Shown: in pieces, positions 24,701-29,713 of the stretch
Layout of the letters: the number at the start of each line of letters is the position of its first letter
Position numbering within the stretch: position 1 is the stretch's first letter
Assembly (NCBI RefSeq): GCF_932274485.2
Contig: NC_065887.2
Location: forward strand, 43,419,201-43,483,200
Length of the DNA: 64,000 nucleotides
From: Patella vulgata
Taxonomy: Eukaryota; Mollusca; Gastropoda; Patellidae
Direction: 5' to 3'
The notes under the pieces: model-generated
What the model was told of the DNA's origin: nothing
What the model saw: only the letters and a program-made list of their open reading frames with translations
The model's database searches: none
Made by a program: the position numbers and the translations under genes

Positions 24701-25887
24701 ATTACTAGACAAATGAACTATTCTGTTCTTGGAAACCCTCCGTCTGCAACACCTGTATTTTCAAGCAATAATAATATCAACATATTTATCATTACTGCAT
24801 GTGTGGGCGTACTGCGCAATTCTCCAATTCTCGTGGGTAGTGTTTGGCCATCTGAGGCTTAAAACAAAACAGACAGACAACATACTGTCGTCTACAGTAC
24901 ACTGTATAATTAGACCATCTGTATATACATGTAATCGTTGTGCTTGGTAACCTACTGATAGTGAAATCTATTAAATCCATGTCACAGATAAAGAGTCAAT
25001 ATTTCACTGTGTCAAATGACCATATTATCTAGCAGTGCTTAAATAGTTTAATATTTGGTTTGTTACAATATTGATAAACTTCAAGTAGAATATCAATATT
25101 TACCATTTCTACTGCCAACATAAAAACATAGTTTTCAAGGACCTCATTTTAATGAGATTAAATCCATGTCAGCAGGTTATCTACCTTTCTTGGGGAACAA
25201 CAGTGGCTTAGTAAGTAGGAAATCGGCTTGTCAACCTTGGGGGGAAACAGTGGCTTAGTGAGTAGGACGTCGGCTTGCCAACCTTGGGGTGCAACAGGGG
25301 CTTAGTGAGTAGGACGTCGGCTTGCCAACCTTGGGGAGCAACAGTGACTTAGTGAGTAGGACGTCGGCTTGCTGGCCTGGCGATACCATGGTGTCAGCCA
25401 GGAAAGTTCATCTAGATATTCCGCTGTGGTTCCCCGTTGTCAGTAGTGCAGATCAGCGGGCATGGCAAGGGGCAGCGTATAGTCGTTTGGGTTGGACAAA
25501 AAATGAGGTCCTGTGGACACATTGGTGTACACGTAAAAAAGAATCCTTGGCAGTTGGAATTCGATATAATTTGACATTCTTCTTTTATGTTCTGAAGTAA
25601 ATAATAAATTTGAATATATTTTAGCAAGGATCAGATCAGAATCTGTAACTTTATAATATTATTACTTTTGACATATTCTCTCTTTAATCTGAAGATGGCC
25701 ATTATATCCTACCTGAGTTGATATCAGATGGACTGGCAGTTTTAGATAACTCGTATGAATTCCCAGGCATTGTTGTAACTTGATTTAGTCTGAGTACATT
25801 TAGTTTGTTGAAAGAGATTATCTACATGTATACCAATCTAAATAAAGACAGGTTGGAGATTCTATTTTAATAACTTCAACTTCAAAT
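2025..25887 (-). CDS. ABCB1: ABCB1-like multidrug resistance P-glycoprotein, 5' part (21 coding exons, 3' end outside window)
   Basis: ATP-driven plasma-membrane exporter of lipophilic compounds, a full transporter of order TMD1-NBD1-TMD2-NBD2. The spliced CDS (join of the exons listed separately, ATG at 25770-25768) is 2598 nt = 866 codons with every phase matching. Seen: hydrophilic N-terminus (1-69); TM1 about 80-103; long first extracellular loop with three N-glycosylation sequons (N132, N154, N159) and two Cys; TM2-TM6 to about 439; NBD1 with A-loop Y469, Walker [10 protein letters not shown] 495-503, Q-loop Q543, LSGGQ 599-603, Walker B ILLLDE 619-624 with catalytic E624, D-loop SALD 627-630, H-loop H655; charged linker 698-770; TM7 and TM8 to 866. 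Human ABCB1 is about 1280 residues, so about 400 residues (rest of TMD2, NBD2) lie left of base 1. No stop or frameshift is seen, and all NBD1 catalytic residues are present. ABCB4/ABCB11-type or an arthropod-type Mdr paralogue would look similar, so exact orthology is uncertain. Confidence 0.93.
2150..2365. repeat. 30-bp minisatellite in ABCB intron
   Basis: Four contiguous copies of a 30-bp unit containing ATATATACCATTACAGTTAT, then two further copies spaced by AAAGACGCAACAAAYCAAAA. It lies just upstream (minus strand) of exon 21, about 50 bp from its acceptor. Because the unit is 30 bp, several frames stay open by chance. Confidence 0.9.
2366..2987. other. AT-rich ABCB intron, nothing further recognised
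   Basis: Single-copy looking intronic sequence between exons 20 and 21, apart from the minisatellite at its left side. Confidence 0.6.
2988..3089 (-). CDS. ABCB1: ABCB1-like exon 20 (TM8)
   Basis: 102 nt, phase 0 to 0. [20 protein letters not shown] then [13 protein letters not shown], the TM8 segment. Acceptor ATAATTTCAG, donor GTATTG. Confidence 0.93.
3544..3690 (-). CDS. ABCB1: ABCB1-like exon 19 (TM7)
   Basis: 147 nt, phase 0 to 0. It begins TMD2: [20 protein letters not shown] then [19 protein letters not shown], the conserved TM7 region. Acceptor TGTTTTAG, donor GTAAGT. Confidence 0.95.
3780..4175. repeat. Pyrimidine-rich minisatellite (CT-rich strand shown as plus)
   Basis: Tandem copies of TTCTATATACCTCCCTACTA followed by variable C runs (about 3920-4170), preceded by ACCCTTTACTCTCTTCACAA copies (about 3790-3860). 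It lies in the intron between exons 18 and 19; on the transcribed strand it is purine-rich. Confidence 0.85.
4399..4544 (-). CDS. ABCB1: ABCB1-like exon 18 (linker)
   Basis: 146 nt, phase 1 to 0. It encodes the acidic/basic linker [20 protein letters not shown] and on to TEKVEKVE. The linker of P-glycoproteins is a phosphorylated, poorly conserved segment; conservation here is of character, not sequence. Acceptor AATAATTTTAG, donor GTGGGT. Confidence 0.82.
4622..4770. repeat. Tandem duplication, about 74 bp x 2
   Basis: Two near-identical copies containing CATCTATCTCAACTCAGC and CAGCACCAGTGTTATCTATG, in the intron upstream (minus) of exon 18. Confidence 0.85.
4850..5231 (+). mobile_element. 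TTAA-bounded MITE, family C, full-length
   Basis: Bounded by TTAA on both sides with about 16-bp terminal inverted repeats (TTAAAGATACATTATG on the left; TTAAACATACATTATG as the reverse complement of the right end). Internal landmarks include TAATTAATAATTTAGATAAC and CAGGCCTAAAGAAAGACCTG. No coding capacity. TTAA ends suggest mobilisation by a piggyBac- or Kolobok-type transposase (inference). Confidence 0.88.
5525..6228 (+). mobile_element. Internally deleted Tc1/mariner-type transposon
   Basis: Inverted termini (TATACTTTTC and AAAAAAGTAGGGGATATT) with TA at both edges (5525-5526, 6227-6228). The body, about 700 bp, keeps only the C-terminal end of a transposase at 5848-6012, plus strand. 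Confidence 0.82.
5848..6012 (+). pseudogene. Tc1/mariner transposase C-terminal remnant
   Basis: 54 codons to a TAA stop, reading ...[20 protein letters not shown] then [20 protein letters not shown] and ITHY. This matches the characteristic end of Tc1/mariner transposases (pattern W..[IL]PQ..I..LI.SM.RR......GG.T.Y). The DDE catalytic core is missing, so the copy is non-autonomous. Family recognition is from memory of the pattern. Confidence 0.75.
6290..6428. repeat. Minisatellite, unit about 24 bp
   Basis: About five copies of CAGGGACACAAGAAGGTATG plus ATTGT, in the intron between microexon 17 and exon 18. Confidence 0.88.
6858..7285. repeat. 23-24-bp minisatellite split by a SINE
   Basis: Copies of AACCCTTTGCTAGAGACCGG at 6858-6997 resume at 7235-7285. 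A SINE (6998-7234) has inserted into the array. Confidence 0.88.
6985..7247 (-). mobile_element. SINE family A, truncated copy nested in a minisatellite
   Basis: Element 6998-7234, with four GAAAT tail repeats on the left. It is flanked by an exact 13-bp duplication AAACCCTTGACTA (6985-6997 and 7235-7247); the TGACTA variant is absent from the other minisatellite units, so this is a real target-site duplication rather than array periodicity. It lies between ABCB exon 18 and microexon 17. Confidence 0.9.
7412..7426 (-). CDS. ABCB1: ABCB1-like microexon 17 (linker, 15 nt)
   Basis: 15 nt, phase 1 to 1, completing V then LDEP and one base of D. Acceptor AATCTGCTAACAG, donor GTATATATA. Because it is a multiple of three and phase-symmetric it could be skipped without a frameshift. 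Moderate support: short, but it joins exons 16 and 18 in frame. Confidence 0.6.
7549..8710. repeat. 1.1-kb insertion between 18-bp direct repeats
   Basis: An exact 18-bp sequence, CCAGTTGACAATTGTCCT, occurs at 7549-7566 and 8693-8710. The enclosed ends carry an imperfect inverted repeat (GCTAGAAATTC near 7591 and GAATTTCTAGC near 8665). The interior is AT-rich. I do not recognise the family; no transposase or reverse transcriptase reading frame is evident. Confidence 0.6.
8917..9128 (-). mobile_element. SINE family B, diverged copy
   Basis: Diverged but collinear with family B: GAGAGAAGAAACTCAACACA, then the TAATTCATTTTAGAACTAAC equivalent of the tail half, then GGAGAAAACTCATAGGG and AAACCACGCCACTTGACT. 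Lies in the intron between microexons 16 and 17. Confidence 0.75.
9189..9432. mobile_element. Small palindromic MITE, about 240 bp
   Basis: Terminal inverted repeats of about 27 bp: GTGAAGTGTCAAAAGGGTGT plus ATCT on the left and the near-perfect complement AGATACACCCTTTTGTCACT plus TCAC on the right. The interior is AT-rich and non-coding. The target duplication is not clear. Superfamily unknown. Confidence 0.78.
9517..9602 (-). mobile_element. SINE family B 3' fragment with (TA)n(GA)n
   Basis: (TA)n then (GA)n followed by GGAAATGGGGTTTAATGTCC and ACTCGACACAAACTAGGTCA, then a break. Its right edge is about 38 bp from the donor of the 19-nt microexon. Confidence 0.8.
9640..9658 (-). CDS. ABCB1: ABCB1-like microexon 16 (linker, 19 nt)
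   Basis: 19 nt, phase 0 to 1, encoding TNKKAD plus one base. Acceptor TTTCTGTTTCAG and donor GTGAGT are both strong, and the phase fits the next microexon. Human P-glycoprotein has a similarly charged linker after NBD1. Called from splice signals and phase continuity; a transcript would confirm it. Confidence 0.75.
10389..10550 (-). CDS. ABCB1: ABCB1-like exon 15 (NBD1 H-loop)
   Basis: 162 nt, phase 0 to 0, residues 644-697. It includes [18 protein letters not shown] with switch His655, closing NBD1. Acceptor TTTTATCTGCAG, donor GTAAAA. Confidence 0.97.
10604..10678 (-). mobile_element. SINE family A 3' fragment
   Basis: Short diverged piece containing GGACTAATGAAGACAAC and CATACGGGAAATCTTGCC, in the intron upstream of exon 15. 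Confidence 0.6.
10768..10990. repeat. 26-bp minisatellite in ABCB intron
   Basis: About eight copies of TGAGGACTAGTTGATACCCT plus GCTTTG, one with an inserted GGACTACGGTAG segment. Confidence 0.92.
11452..11622 (-). CDS. ABCB1: ABCB1-like exon 14 (NBD1 signature and Walker B)
   Basis: 171 nt, phase 0 to 0, residues 587-643. ABC signature LSGGQ at 599-603; Walker B ILLLDE with catalytic Glu624; D-loop SALD. Acceptor TTTGATTTCAG, donor GTAATT. Confidence 0.97.
11745..12530 (+). repeat. Dispersed repeat family D, long copy
   Basis: Contains TGCCATTTGCAGTACGTTCA, CAAAATGGCAGCTGAATATC and AGTTAAAAATGTTATGGAAC. A second, shorter copy is at 13795-14003. No coding potential recognised; termini not defined. 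Confidence 0.7.
12606..12905. repeat. 30-bp minisatellite, ten copies
   Basis: Near-perfect 30-bp unit built on AGACAAATCACCAATCGATC plus TGACGAGAAG or TGACAAATAG. The unit length is a multiple of three, so three frames over two strands stay open and give repetitive peptides (for example [10 protein letters not shown]); these are not genes. Lies between ABCB exons 13 and 14. Confidence 0.95.
13036..13239 (-). CDS. ABCB1: ABCB1-like exon 13 (NBD1 Q-loop)
   Basis: 204 nt, phase 0 to 0, residues 519-586. It includes [20 protein letters not shown] with Q-loop Gln543 and [18 protein letters not shown]. Acceptor TATTTTCTTAG, donor GTAAAT. Confidence 0.97.
13385..13725 (+). repeat. Dispersed repeat family E fragment
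   Basis: Carries the recurrent phrases AACAAGGGCCTTAACTCTGG and CAGATCAGATGATCACTTTT also seen at 15776-16135, 19800-20110 and, in opposite orientation, at 35355-36850. Confidence 0.65.
13742..13796 (-). mobile_element. SINE family B 3' fragment
   Basis: GAGAGAAAAAAGCGAGAAAT then AAGGTTTAACATCAACTCCA, cut off directly by the start of the family D repeat at about 13796. Confidence 0.6.
13796..14003 (+). repeat. Dispersed repeat family D, internally deleted copy
   Basis: Collinear with 11865-12170 but missing about 80 bp after GAAAGATAATATC. It ends about 18 bp from the donor of the Walker A exon. Confidence 0.8.
14021..14146 (-). CDS. ABCB1: ABCB1-like exon 12 (NBD1 Walker A)
   Basis: 126 nt, phase 0 to 0, residues 477-518. 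It contains Walker [10 protein letters not shown] (495-503) and [14 protein letters not shown] dispersed repeat ends about 20 bp beyond the donor. Confidence 0.97.
14213..14998. repeat. Minisatellite of interleaved 30- and 32-bp units, about 25 copies
   Basis: Unit CAGTCATAATACAATATAAG plus AAGAATAGCT, with or without an extra CA. A variant (ATAAAAAG) recurs about 186 bp apart (about 14455 and 14641), showing higher-order duplication of a six-unit block. The array nearly fills the intron between exons 11 and 12 and ends about 5 bp from the exon 11 donor. Confidence 0.95.
15003..15113 (-). CDS. ABCB1: ABCB1-like exon 11 (NBD1 A-loop)
   Basis: 111 nt, phase 0 to 0, residues 440-476. It includes [18 protein letters not shown] with the adenine-stacking A-loop Tyr469. 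A minisatellite of about 0.8 kb ends within 10 bp of its donor. Confidence 0.95.
15232..15460 (-). mobile_element. SINE family A, truncated copy touching a splice donor
   Basis: Tail on the left (GAAATGGAGTTTATCGTCC), body to ACCACGCTG on the right. It ends about 8 bp from the GT of the exon 10 donor at 15468. No clear target duplication. Confidence 0.82.
15469..15582 (-). CDS. ABCB1: ABCB1-like exon 10 (TM6)
   Basis: 114 nt, phase 0 to 0. [17 protein letters not shown] then [20 protein letters not shown] is typical of TM6 and the entry to NBD1. Its donor (GTAATA) is followed within about 10 bp by a SINE. Confidence 0.95.
15716..15774. repeat. (GA)n microsatellite
   Basis: About 28 dinucleotide repeats. 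It lies at the left edge of a family E repeat, without the adjoining family B SINE sequence seen at other (GA)n tracts. Confidence 0.95.
15776..16135 (+). repeat. Dispersed repeat family E copy with terminal motif
   Basis: Contains GGGCCATAACTCCAGAAG and ends in ATTGTGGACAATGGACGG and ATATACAACCACATTTCC, the same terminal arrangement (ATTGTGGACGGACGG... GTGGTCGTAT hairpin) found at 35355 and 44862. Confidence 0.7.
16260..16437 (-). CDS. ABCB1: ABCB1-like exon 9 (TM5)
   Basis: 178 nt, phase 2 to phase 0. It ends in a loop containing the sequon NYT and includes [15 protein letters not shown], the TM5 motif. Acceptor AATTCTTGTAG, donor GTAAGT. Confidence 0.95.
16461..16999. mobile_element. TTAA-bounded MITE, family F
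   Basis: TTAA at both ends and about 15-bp inverted termini: TTAAAGATACTTTCC at left and TTAAAGATACGTTCC as complement of the right end. Internal phrase GAAGCAAATTTTTGATAGAT recurs at 49200. The outer ten bases match family C. It begins about 20 bp upstream (minus strand sense) of the exon 9 acceptor. Confidence 0.75.
17089..17213 (-). CDS. ABCB1: ABCB1-like exon 8 (intracellular loop 2)
   Basis: 125 nt, phase 0 to phase 2. It encodes [20 protein letters not shown] plus [10 protein letters not shown], the second coupling-helix region. Acceptor TATTTTCAG, donor GTATGC. Confidence 0.95.
17519..17690 (-). CDS. ABCB1: ABCB1-like exon 7 (TM3 and TM4 start)
   Basis: 172 nt, phase 2 to phase 0. 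[14 protein letters not shown] and [17 protein letters not shown] are family hallmarks. Acceptor ATGTTTTCAG, donor GTAGGT. Confidence 0.95.
17811..18024 (-). mobile_element. SINE family B, 5'-truncated copy
   Basis: AGAAATGGGGTTTAATCTCC, TCATTTCAGGACTAACATAT, GGGAGGAAACCGGAGGAC and GGGAATCGAAACC in order. The right end stops in the B-box region of the tRNA-like head. Confidence 0.85.
18025..18981. other. ABCB intron, nothing recognised
   Basis: AT-rich sequence between exons 6 and 7 with no coding signal and no repeat that I could match elsewhere in the window. Confidence 0.5.
18982..19153 (-). CDS. ABCB1: ABCB1-like exon 6 (TM2 and first intracellular loop)
   Basis: 172 nt, phase 1 to phase 2. 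It contains [17 protein letters not shown] and the strongly conserved MRQEIGWFD...GELNSRL segment of the first coupling helix. Acceptor CTTGTGTTTTAG, donor GTAAGT. Confidence 0.95.
19333..19548. repeat. 55-bp minisatellite, four copies
   Basis: Unit containing TTATGGCCAGTTGTGCAGG and TTTTGCCTTGGTGGACCGTG and an oligo-T run, in the intron between exons 5 and 6. Open frames here are by-products of the repeat. Confidence 0.9.
19577..19695 (-). CDS. ABCB1: ABCB1-like exon 5 (extracellular loop 1, start of TM2)
   Basis: 119 nt, phase 2 to phase 1. It encodes a Cys- and Asn-rich loop with sequons NYT (154) and NIT (159) and cysteines 149 and 162, then enters TM2 (QYSIYFI). The loop is longer than in human ABCB1. 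Acceptor GATTATTTCAG, donor GTAAGT. Confidence 0.9.
19800..20110 (+). repeat. Dispersed repeat family E fragment
   Basis: Two partial internal units, each with AGGGCCATAACTSTWGAAG and CAGATCAGATGATAACTTTT. Confidence 0.6.
20377..20636 (-). mobile_element. SINE family A, truncated copy
   Basis: Nearly complete body: GAAATGGGGTTTAACATCC, GTGCTATGAGGGAAATTTTG, CTACTCTTATGTCAAATTCC and CCTGAAACACTGACAAGGGG. tRNA-like head absent. Confidence 0.88.
20645..20825 (+). repeat. Fragment of the ATACGCCCACA element (family G)
   Basis: GCTAAAAACGTGATATTTC and CGAAAGAGACCGAGATCTTT match the internal repeat units at 43.4-44.7 kb. Confidence 0.65.
21261..21348 (-). mobile_element. SINE family A 3' fragment
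   Basis: GAAATGGAGTTTAACGCCAT and CATACGTCATGCAGTGTG in the expected order; diverged. Lies 100 bp downstream (minus) of exon 4. Confidence 0.65.
21450..21679 (-). CDS. ABCB1: ABCB1-like exon 4 (TM1 and start of extracellular loop 1)
   Basis: 230 nt, phase 0 to phase 2, residues 70-146. [19 protein letters not shown] followed by [16 protein letters not shown] matches the conserved TM1 region of ABCB1 proteins. It carries the N132 sequon (NIT). Acceptor TTATTTTCAG, donor GTAAGT. Confidence 0.93.
21900..22350 (+). repeat. Family G element copy in ABCB intron
   Basis: Starts AGCAGTTGCCATGCAAGATA, then TGCCCACATTTTG, has two internal units with CCGAGATCTTTGGGTTATAA, and ends GGGCGGACGGACTGGGCGAC. 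A shorter version of the element at 42923-44862. Confidence 0.75.
23015..23109 (-). CDS. ABCB1: ABCB1-like exon 3 (Lys-rich N-terminal tail)
   Basis: 95 nt, phase 1 to phase 0. It contains the lysine-rich [16 protein letters not shown] stretch that precedes TM1, comparable in character to the KKEKK segment of vertebrate P-glycoproteins. Acceptor TTCTCTAG, donor GTGAGA. Confidence 0.85.
23167..23575 (-). mobile_element. SINE family B inserted into the tail of a family A SINE
   Basis: Family B copy at 23178-23459 is near full-length, with its tRNA-like head on the right (GGCCGAATGG on the opposite strand). An 11-bp direct repeat GAAATGAAATG flanks it (23167-23177 and 23460-23470), and the right copy runs into a decayed family A body (about 23460-23575). 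Family B therefore landed in the GAAAT-repeat tail of family A. Confidence 0.8.
23755..23808 (-). CDS. ABCB1: ABCB1-like exon 2 (N-terminal cytoplasmic tail)
   Basis: 54 nt, phase 1 to phase 1. It adds [18 protein letters not shown] to the hydrophilic N-terminus. Acceptor TATTGCAG, donor GTAACA. The N-terminal tail is poorly conserved in the family, so support is from phase and splice sites only. Confidence 0.72.
24004..24180 (-). mobile_element. SINE family A, internal fragment
   Basis: CCTACTCTTATATCGAATTC, GATCTTTTATGTGCATGCCA and GGCCCTCCAGCCTACACC; the tail half is missing. Confidence 0.8.
24446..24575 (-). mobile_element. Family C MITE, partial
   Basis: CAGAGTGCAGCAATTTGACT, GAAATTTTCAGCATATTCTC and CTAATCTCCCATAATG match one end of the family. 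Confidence 0.7.
25195..25580 (+). mobile_element. SINE family A with four tandem tRNA-like heads
   Basis: Four copies of a 47-bp unit (starts at 25200, 25247, 25294, 25341) containing the A-box-like CAGTGGCTTAGTGAGTAGGA and CGTCGGCTTGCCAACCTTGG lead into a family A body (GAAAGTTCATCTAGATATTC, CGTTGTCAGTAGTGCAG, CTTGGCAGTTGGAATTCGAT). It is the only SINE inside the ABCB introns oriented antisense to the gene. The 3' tail is missing. Confidence 0.82.
25713..25887 (-). CDS. ABCB1: ABCB1-like exon 1 of CDS (5'UTR plus residues 1-19)
   Basis: Coding part is 25770-25713 (58 nt, ends phase 1), starting [19 protein letters not shown]. The ATG has A at -3. The 5'UTR extends right to a good acceptor (TTTATTTATCTTTTCAG) at 25888, so at least one untranslated exon probably lies further right. 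Two upstream ATGs occur in this UTR: an ATG-TAG at 25827-25822 and a four-codon ORF at 25799-25785. Donor GTAGGA. The start is chosen because the downstream exons splice in frame and no alternative Met precedes TM1 closely. Confidence 0.8.
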
Positions 25888-26423
25888 CTGAAAAGATAAA
25901 TAAACAGAGTTTTATTAAATTGCCACTTTCACAGTGAAGTGTCTCAAAAAAATATATACATCCAAAATACATTTATTATGTAGGTAAATTTATTATAAAC
26001 ATGTACATGTAGGTACATATGAAGAGTCCAGGGGAAGAACGATCTAAGTCACATTTTTGTCTTTTCGCATAAAAGTCAAAACAGACTTTTAGGCGAGAAT
26101 GCTTGACACGAACAGAACGAGTGGGTTTAATTACAACTTCAAAATGATGTTTAATACGAATCATAATTACCAGTACAAAAACTGACTTTCACTTTTCAGC
26201 CAAATTAAGGTCAAATAAAGGGTATGATGAACGTATTTGTCCTGGAGGCCATTTCAGAAGGAGCTTGGTTCAATGGACAATGTGACTCTGGTCGTTTTTA
26301 ACTGAAATTGATTGTACCAGAAATTTGCTACCAGATGGTGCCATTAACTGGGGTTCATTGAAAAAGTGACTTGGATCGTTTTTCCCCCGGGGCTCTTCAT
26401 ATATTAGATATATACATGTATTA

Positions 26424-26705
26424 TAGAGAGAGAGAGAAATGGGGTTTAATGTCCACTCGGCACAAACTAGGTTATTTCGGGACTAACACATGGTTCAATT
26501 TTATTTCAACAATTCGCTTGCAATAGGGGTCTTTAGCAGTGGGAGGAAACCAGAGGACCCGGAGAAAACCCACGGGGTTGGACAGGCAACCCTACTCCTT
26601 GTCATGTACACCCGGGGAACGAAACCACACCAGTTGACTCAATGACAGACCTTATGATAAAGCGCGCACGTGCTAACCATTCCGCTATCCACCCCCCACC
26701 CCCAG
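26424..26705 (-). mobile_element. SINE family B, full-length
   Basis: (GA)n tail on the left, GGGGTTTAATGTCCACTCGG, GGGAGGAAACCAGAGGACCC, CACACCAGTTGACTCAATGA and a head ending in CACGTGCTAACCATTCCGC. It lies upstream of the ABCB coding exons. Confidence 0.88.
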
Positions 26706-26984
26706 ATATATAATAGGTACCTTTATATTATAGGTATATTATATAGGTATTGTCTAGTCAGACAATAATAACAGGTATATACATGTATACTGACTACAAA
26801 ATCAGGTCAATCTGGCTACATGTACATAGCTTGGTCAATACTAAAGATTAGTCGTAGGAAACTATTCAAATTATCTTCTTATCACCAACATCATAAATAA
26901 AGCTTTAAATCACATAGTACTCGACAGATTGCTGTCCGACAAACCATGCTGTACTCAACATAAACCATCATATGGACAGTTCAT

Positions 26985-27115
26985 GTTTTATTTCAATAAT
27001 TCGCTTGTGCTTGCAGTTCTTTAGCAGTGAGAGGAAATCAGAGAAATCAACCCTAACCAATCATGTGTTGGCTCAAACCCATGTCACATGACCATATGAT
27101 GTAAAGCACATGCGT
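26985..27115 (-). mobile_element. SINE family B, old fragment
   Basis: TTTCAATAATTCGCTTGTGC then TTTAGCAGTGAGAGGAAATC and CATGTGTTGGCTCAAACCC; strongly diverged. Confidence 0.6.
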
Positions 27116-27149
27116 TACGTTACACCCTTCACATTCATTTCTTGTTTAA

Positions 27150-27505
27150 TTATTTGAATACACATCCCTCAATACACAGTATTATTACACAGTATCATTA
27201 CACATTACACAGAAAAATTACACACTCCTCGGTATCAATACACATCACCCACTACACAGTATCAATAGATATTACACAAACAATTACCCACTACACAGTA
27301 TCAATACATATTACACAAACGATTACCCACTACACAGTATCAATACATAATACACAAACAATTACACACTCCTCGGTATCATTTCAAATTACCATTACCC
27401 ACTACACAGTATCAATACATAATACACAAACAATTACACACTCCTCGGTATCATTTCAAATTACCATTACACACTACACAGTAACTAAAATTACAGATTA
27501 CACAC
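27150..27505. repeat. Degenerate minisatellite around CACTACACAGTATCAATACA
   Basis: Units of about 35 bp with TTACACAAACAATTACCCAC and TTACACACTCCTCGGTATC variants. Open frames here reflect the repeat. Confidence 0.88.
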
Positions 27506-28297
27506 TACCCCATGCCTGATTGCATATATACCTATGTTCAATAAATTTGTTTTTGATAATATCTTACAATGAAAGAATGGATATAAGACTAAAGTAAATG
27601 ATACTGTATAATCTATAATATGCTTTATAGGTAATTGTACATGTTATTTTTATATTAGATATAGTGATATATAAACTATGAAACCTGATAAACAATTATA
27701 GATAGTTGTATAACATGCTATTTTTACATTATTTCAATATTCAATGAGTTTATCAACATTAAGACAAATGAAAACTATTTATCAATCATAACTATTTATA
27801 ACAAGAATCATATTTCTATTAATGTTAATCCAAAATATCAGTTATATGTTGAGTTAAGTCTGGCACAATGTTTCACAAGGGACTGAATGTTAATTACTGA
27901 CACTGTTCATGTTATTATAATGTTCTATATCTACAACTAGCATTAATTAAATTAATATTTTATAAACTAAACGAACATCTATATAATACAATGTACATGT
28001 AGTCTTTCCCAGGCCTTTTTATGGCAATCTTTAGGATTCATCAGATGGGAGTCAGAATGATTAGGCATTATTTTTTGTAAGATTCCTGAATCTTCGAAGG
28101 TTAAGAGTTTTTTGTGAATTTTCACAGAACCTGTACTAATGCTTGCATAAATATTTGAATGTTCACAAATGAGAATTTTATCACCGAATAGTGATAGGCC
28201 TACTAATTTTAATTTCTTTTTGAGGTTTTATTTAAAGAATGCATAATTAATTTCGTAACTCTATATTCACATATATGGCTGACTTTATTAATATTAT
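27506..28297. other. AT-rich intergenic or 5' flanking sequence
   Basis: No exon, RNA gene or repeat recognised. Confidence 0.5.
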
Positions 28298-28415
28298 CAG
28301 GTCTGCCATTGAGTCAACTGACGTGGTTTTGATTACCCCGGTTGTACGCGACAAGGAGTAGGGTCGTCTGTCCAACATCGTGGGTTTTCTCCAGGTCCTC
28401 CGGCTTCCTCCCAGA
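28298..28415 (+). mobile_element. SINE family B, head-proximal fragment
   Basis: CTGCCATTGAGTCAACTGAC, GACAAGGAGTAGGGTCGTCT and GGTCCTCCGGCTTCCTCCCA. Both ends missing. Confidence 0.82.
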
Positions 28416-29532
28416 CTGTCATTAATTTAATAAATTGATATTTTGATTTAAAGTCTATTTAAAATGATTGCCTTTAAACAGAGCTCCATATTGGACCAAA
28501 TATGTTTACATAATTTTAAGTCATGACTCACGACTTTATTATGCCCAATTATTGGCAATTAACCAGTGCATAGCAGAATATTGCAGAAAAACTAATTGCG
28601 TAACAAACGATACACAGATACAATGTAAACAATACTGTTTGGCGACGAACATACTTTCATCGTTTTTAATAGCTTAAATCACTGTACAAAGTTTTAGGGA
28701 AGACCCCAGATTAAACGAAGGGCTGTCATGTTGCTGTACTTGGGATAGATTTGATTGAACGGGAAGAATAGACACACTCCCTCACATGCTCAAGTATCAG
28801 ATTCAGAAGTCAATCCAGCAATGGCCAGAGAGGGATTTCTCAGACCATTGCTTTAGGAATAAGAGATATTGTCTGAATAATGATAAACAACAACTTTAAT
28901 TGATAAAACTCTTCTTTTTCTTTTAAATCTTTCTTGTCAAAGATAACACAGTTCATAAAAATTATTTCAAACATGACCGAGGAATGTGTATTAAAACTAG
29001 ATTCTTTAAGATCTGATATCAACACGTAATATACGATTCCACAGTTTGTGACATTAGCCTAGAAAATCTACGACCCCACAGCCCAGTTTGTGACATGAAC
29101 CTAGAAAATCTACGAACTCTATGCACGTATTAATTACCTGAACAATATCGGTTTATGTCAGATTTGTAAAATATCATCTGGTAAATAGTTGAGTATGTTA
29201 TTGACACGCTCGGTTGGTGTCCATACATTATAACACACACGTGCTCACTGAAATATTACAACAATGAGGTGAAAATATAGGCTGCCCTCACATATAATTA
29301 ATCTATGTATGGAATCTAGTCACATGATTAAAACCTTGAATGACGTAGGATAACCTTTAAAAACACCATCTTATATTTCATATCTAGTGTGATACAGATT
29401 CTAGTTTCTACCTGATAAAACTCTGTCAATAAAGACACAAATGTTGGACATCAAGCGTTTATTTATTTATATCTATAATAAAAATATATCCTACAATCAG
29501 TTGAGGTGGTTTAAGATATAGTCGTTAGATCA
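28416..29532. other. AT-rich sequence with one 45-bp tandem duplication
   Basis: A direct duplication around CAGTTTGTGACATTAGCCTA and AGAAAATCTACGA lies at 29042-29110. Nothing else recognised. Confidence 0.5.
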
Positions 29533-29713
29533 TAAGGTCTGTCATCGAGTCAACTGGCGTGGTTTCGGTTCCCAACTTGTATGTGACAATGAGTAGGGCC
29601 GCCTGTCCAACCTCGTGGGTTTTTTCCAGGTACCCCAGTTTCCTCCCACTGTTATAGATCCCTATGCCCCAGTGAATTATTGAAATAAAATTGAACCTCT
29701 CTCTCTCTCTCTT
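29530..29713 (+). mobile_element. SINE family B with deleted 3' domain
   Basis: Runs from AAGGTCTGTCATCGAGTCAA to GAATTATTGAAATAAAATTG then directly into (CT)n. The usual ATATGTTAGTCCCGAAATGA through CCCCATTTC segment is absent. Confidence 0.85.
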
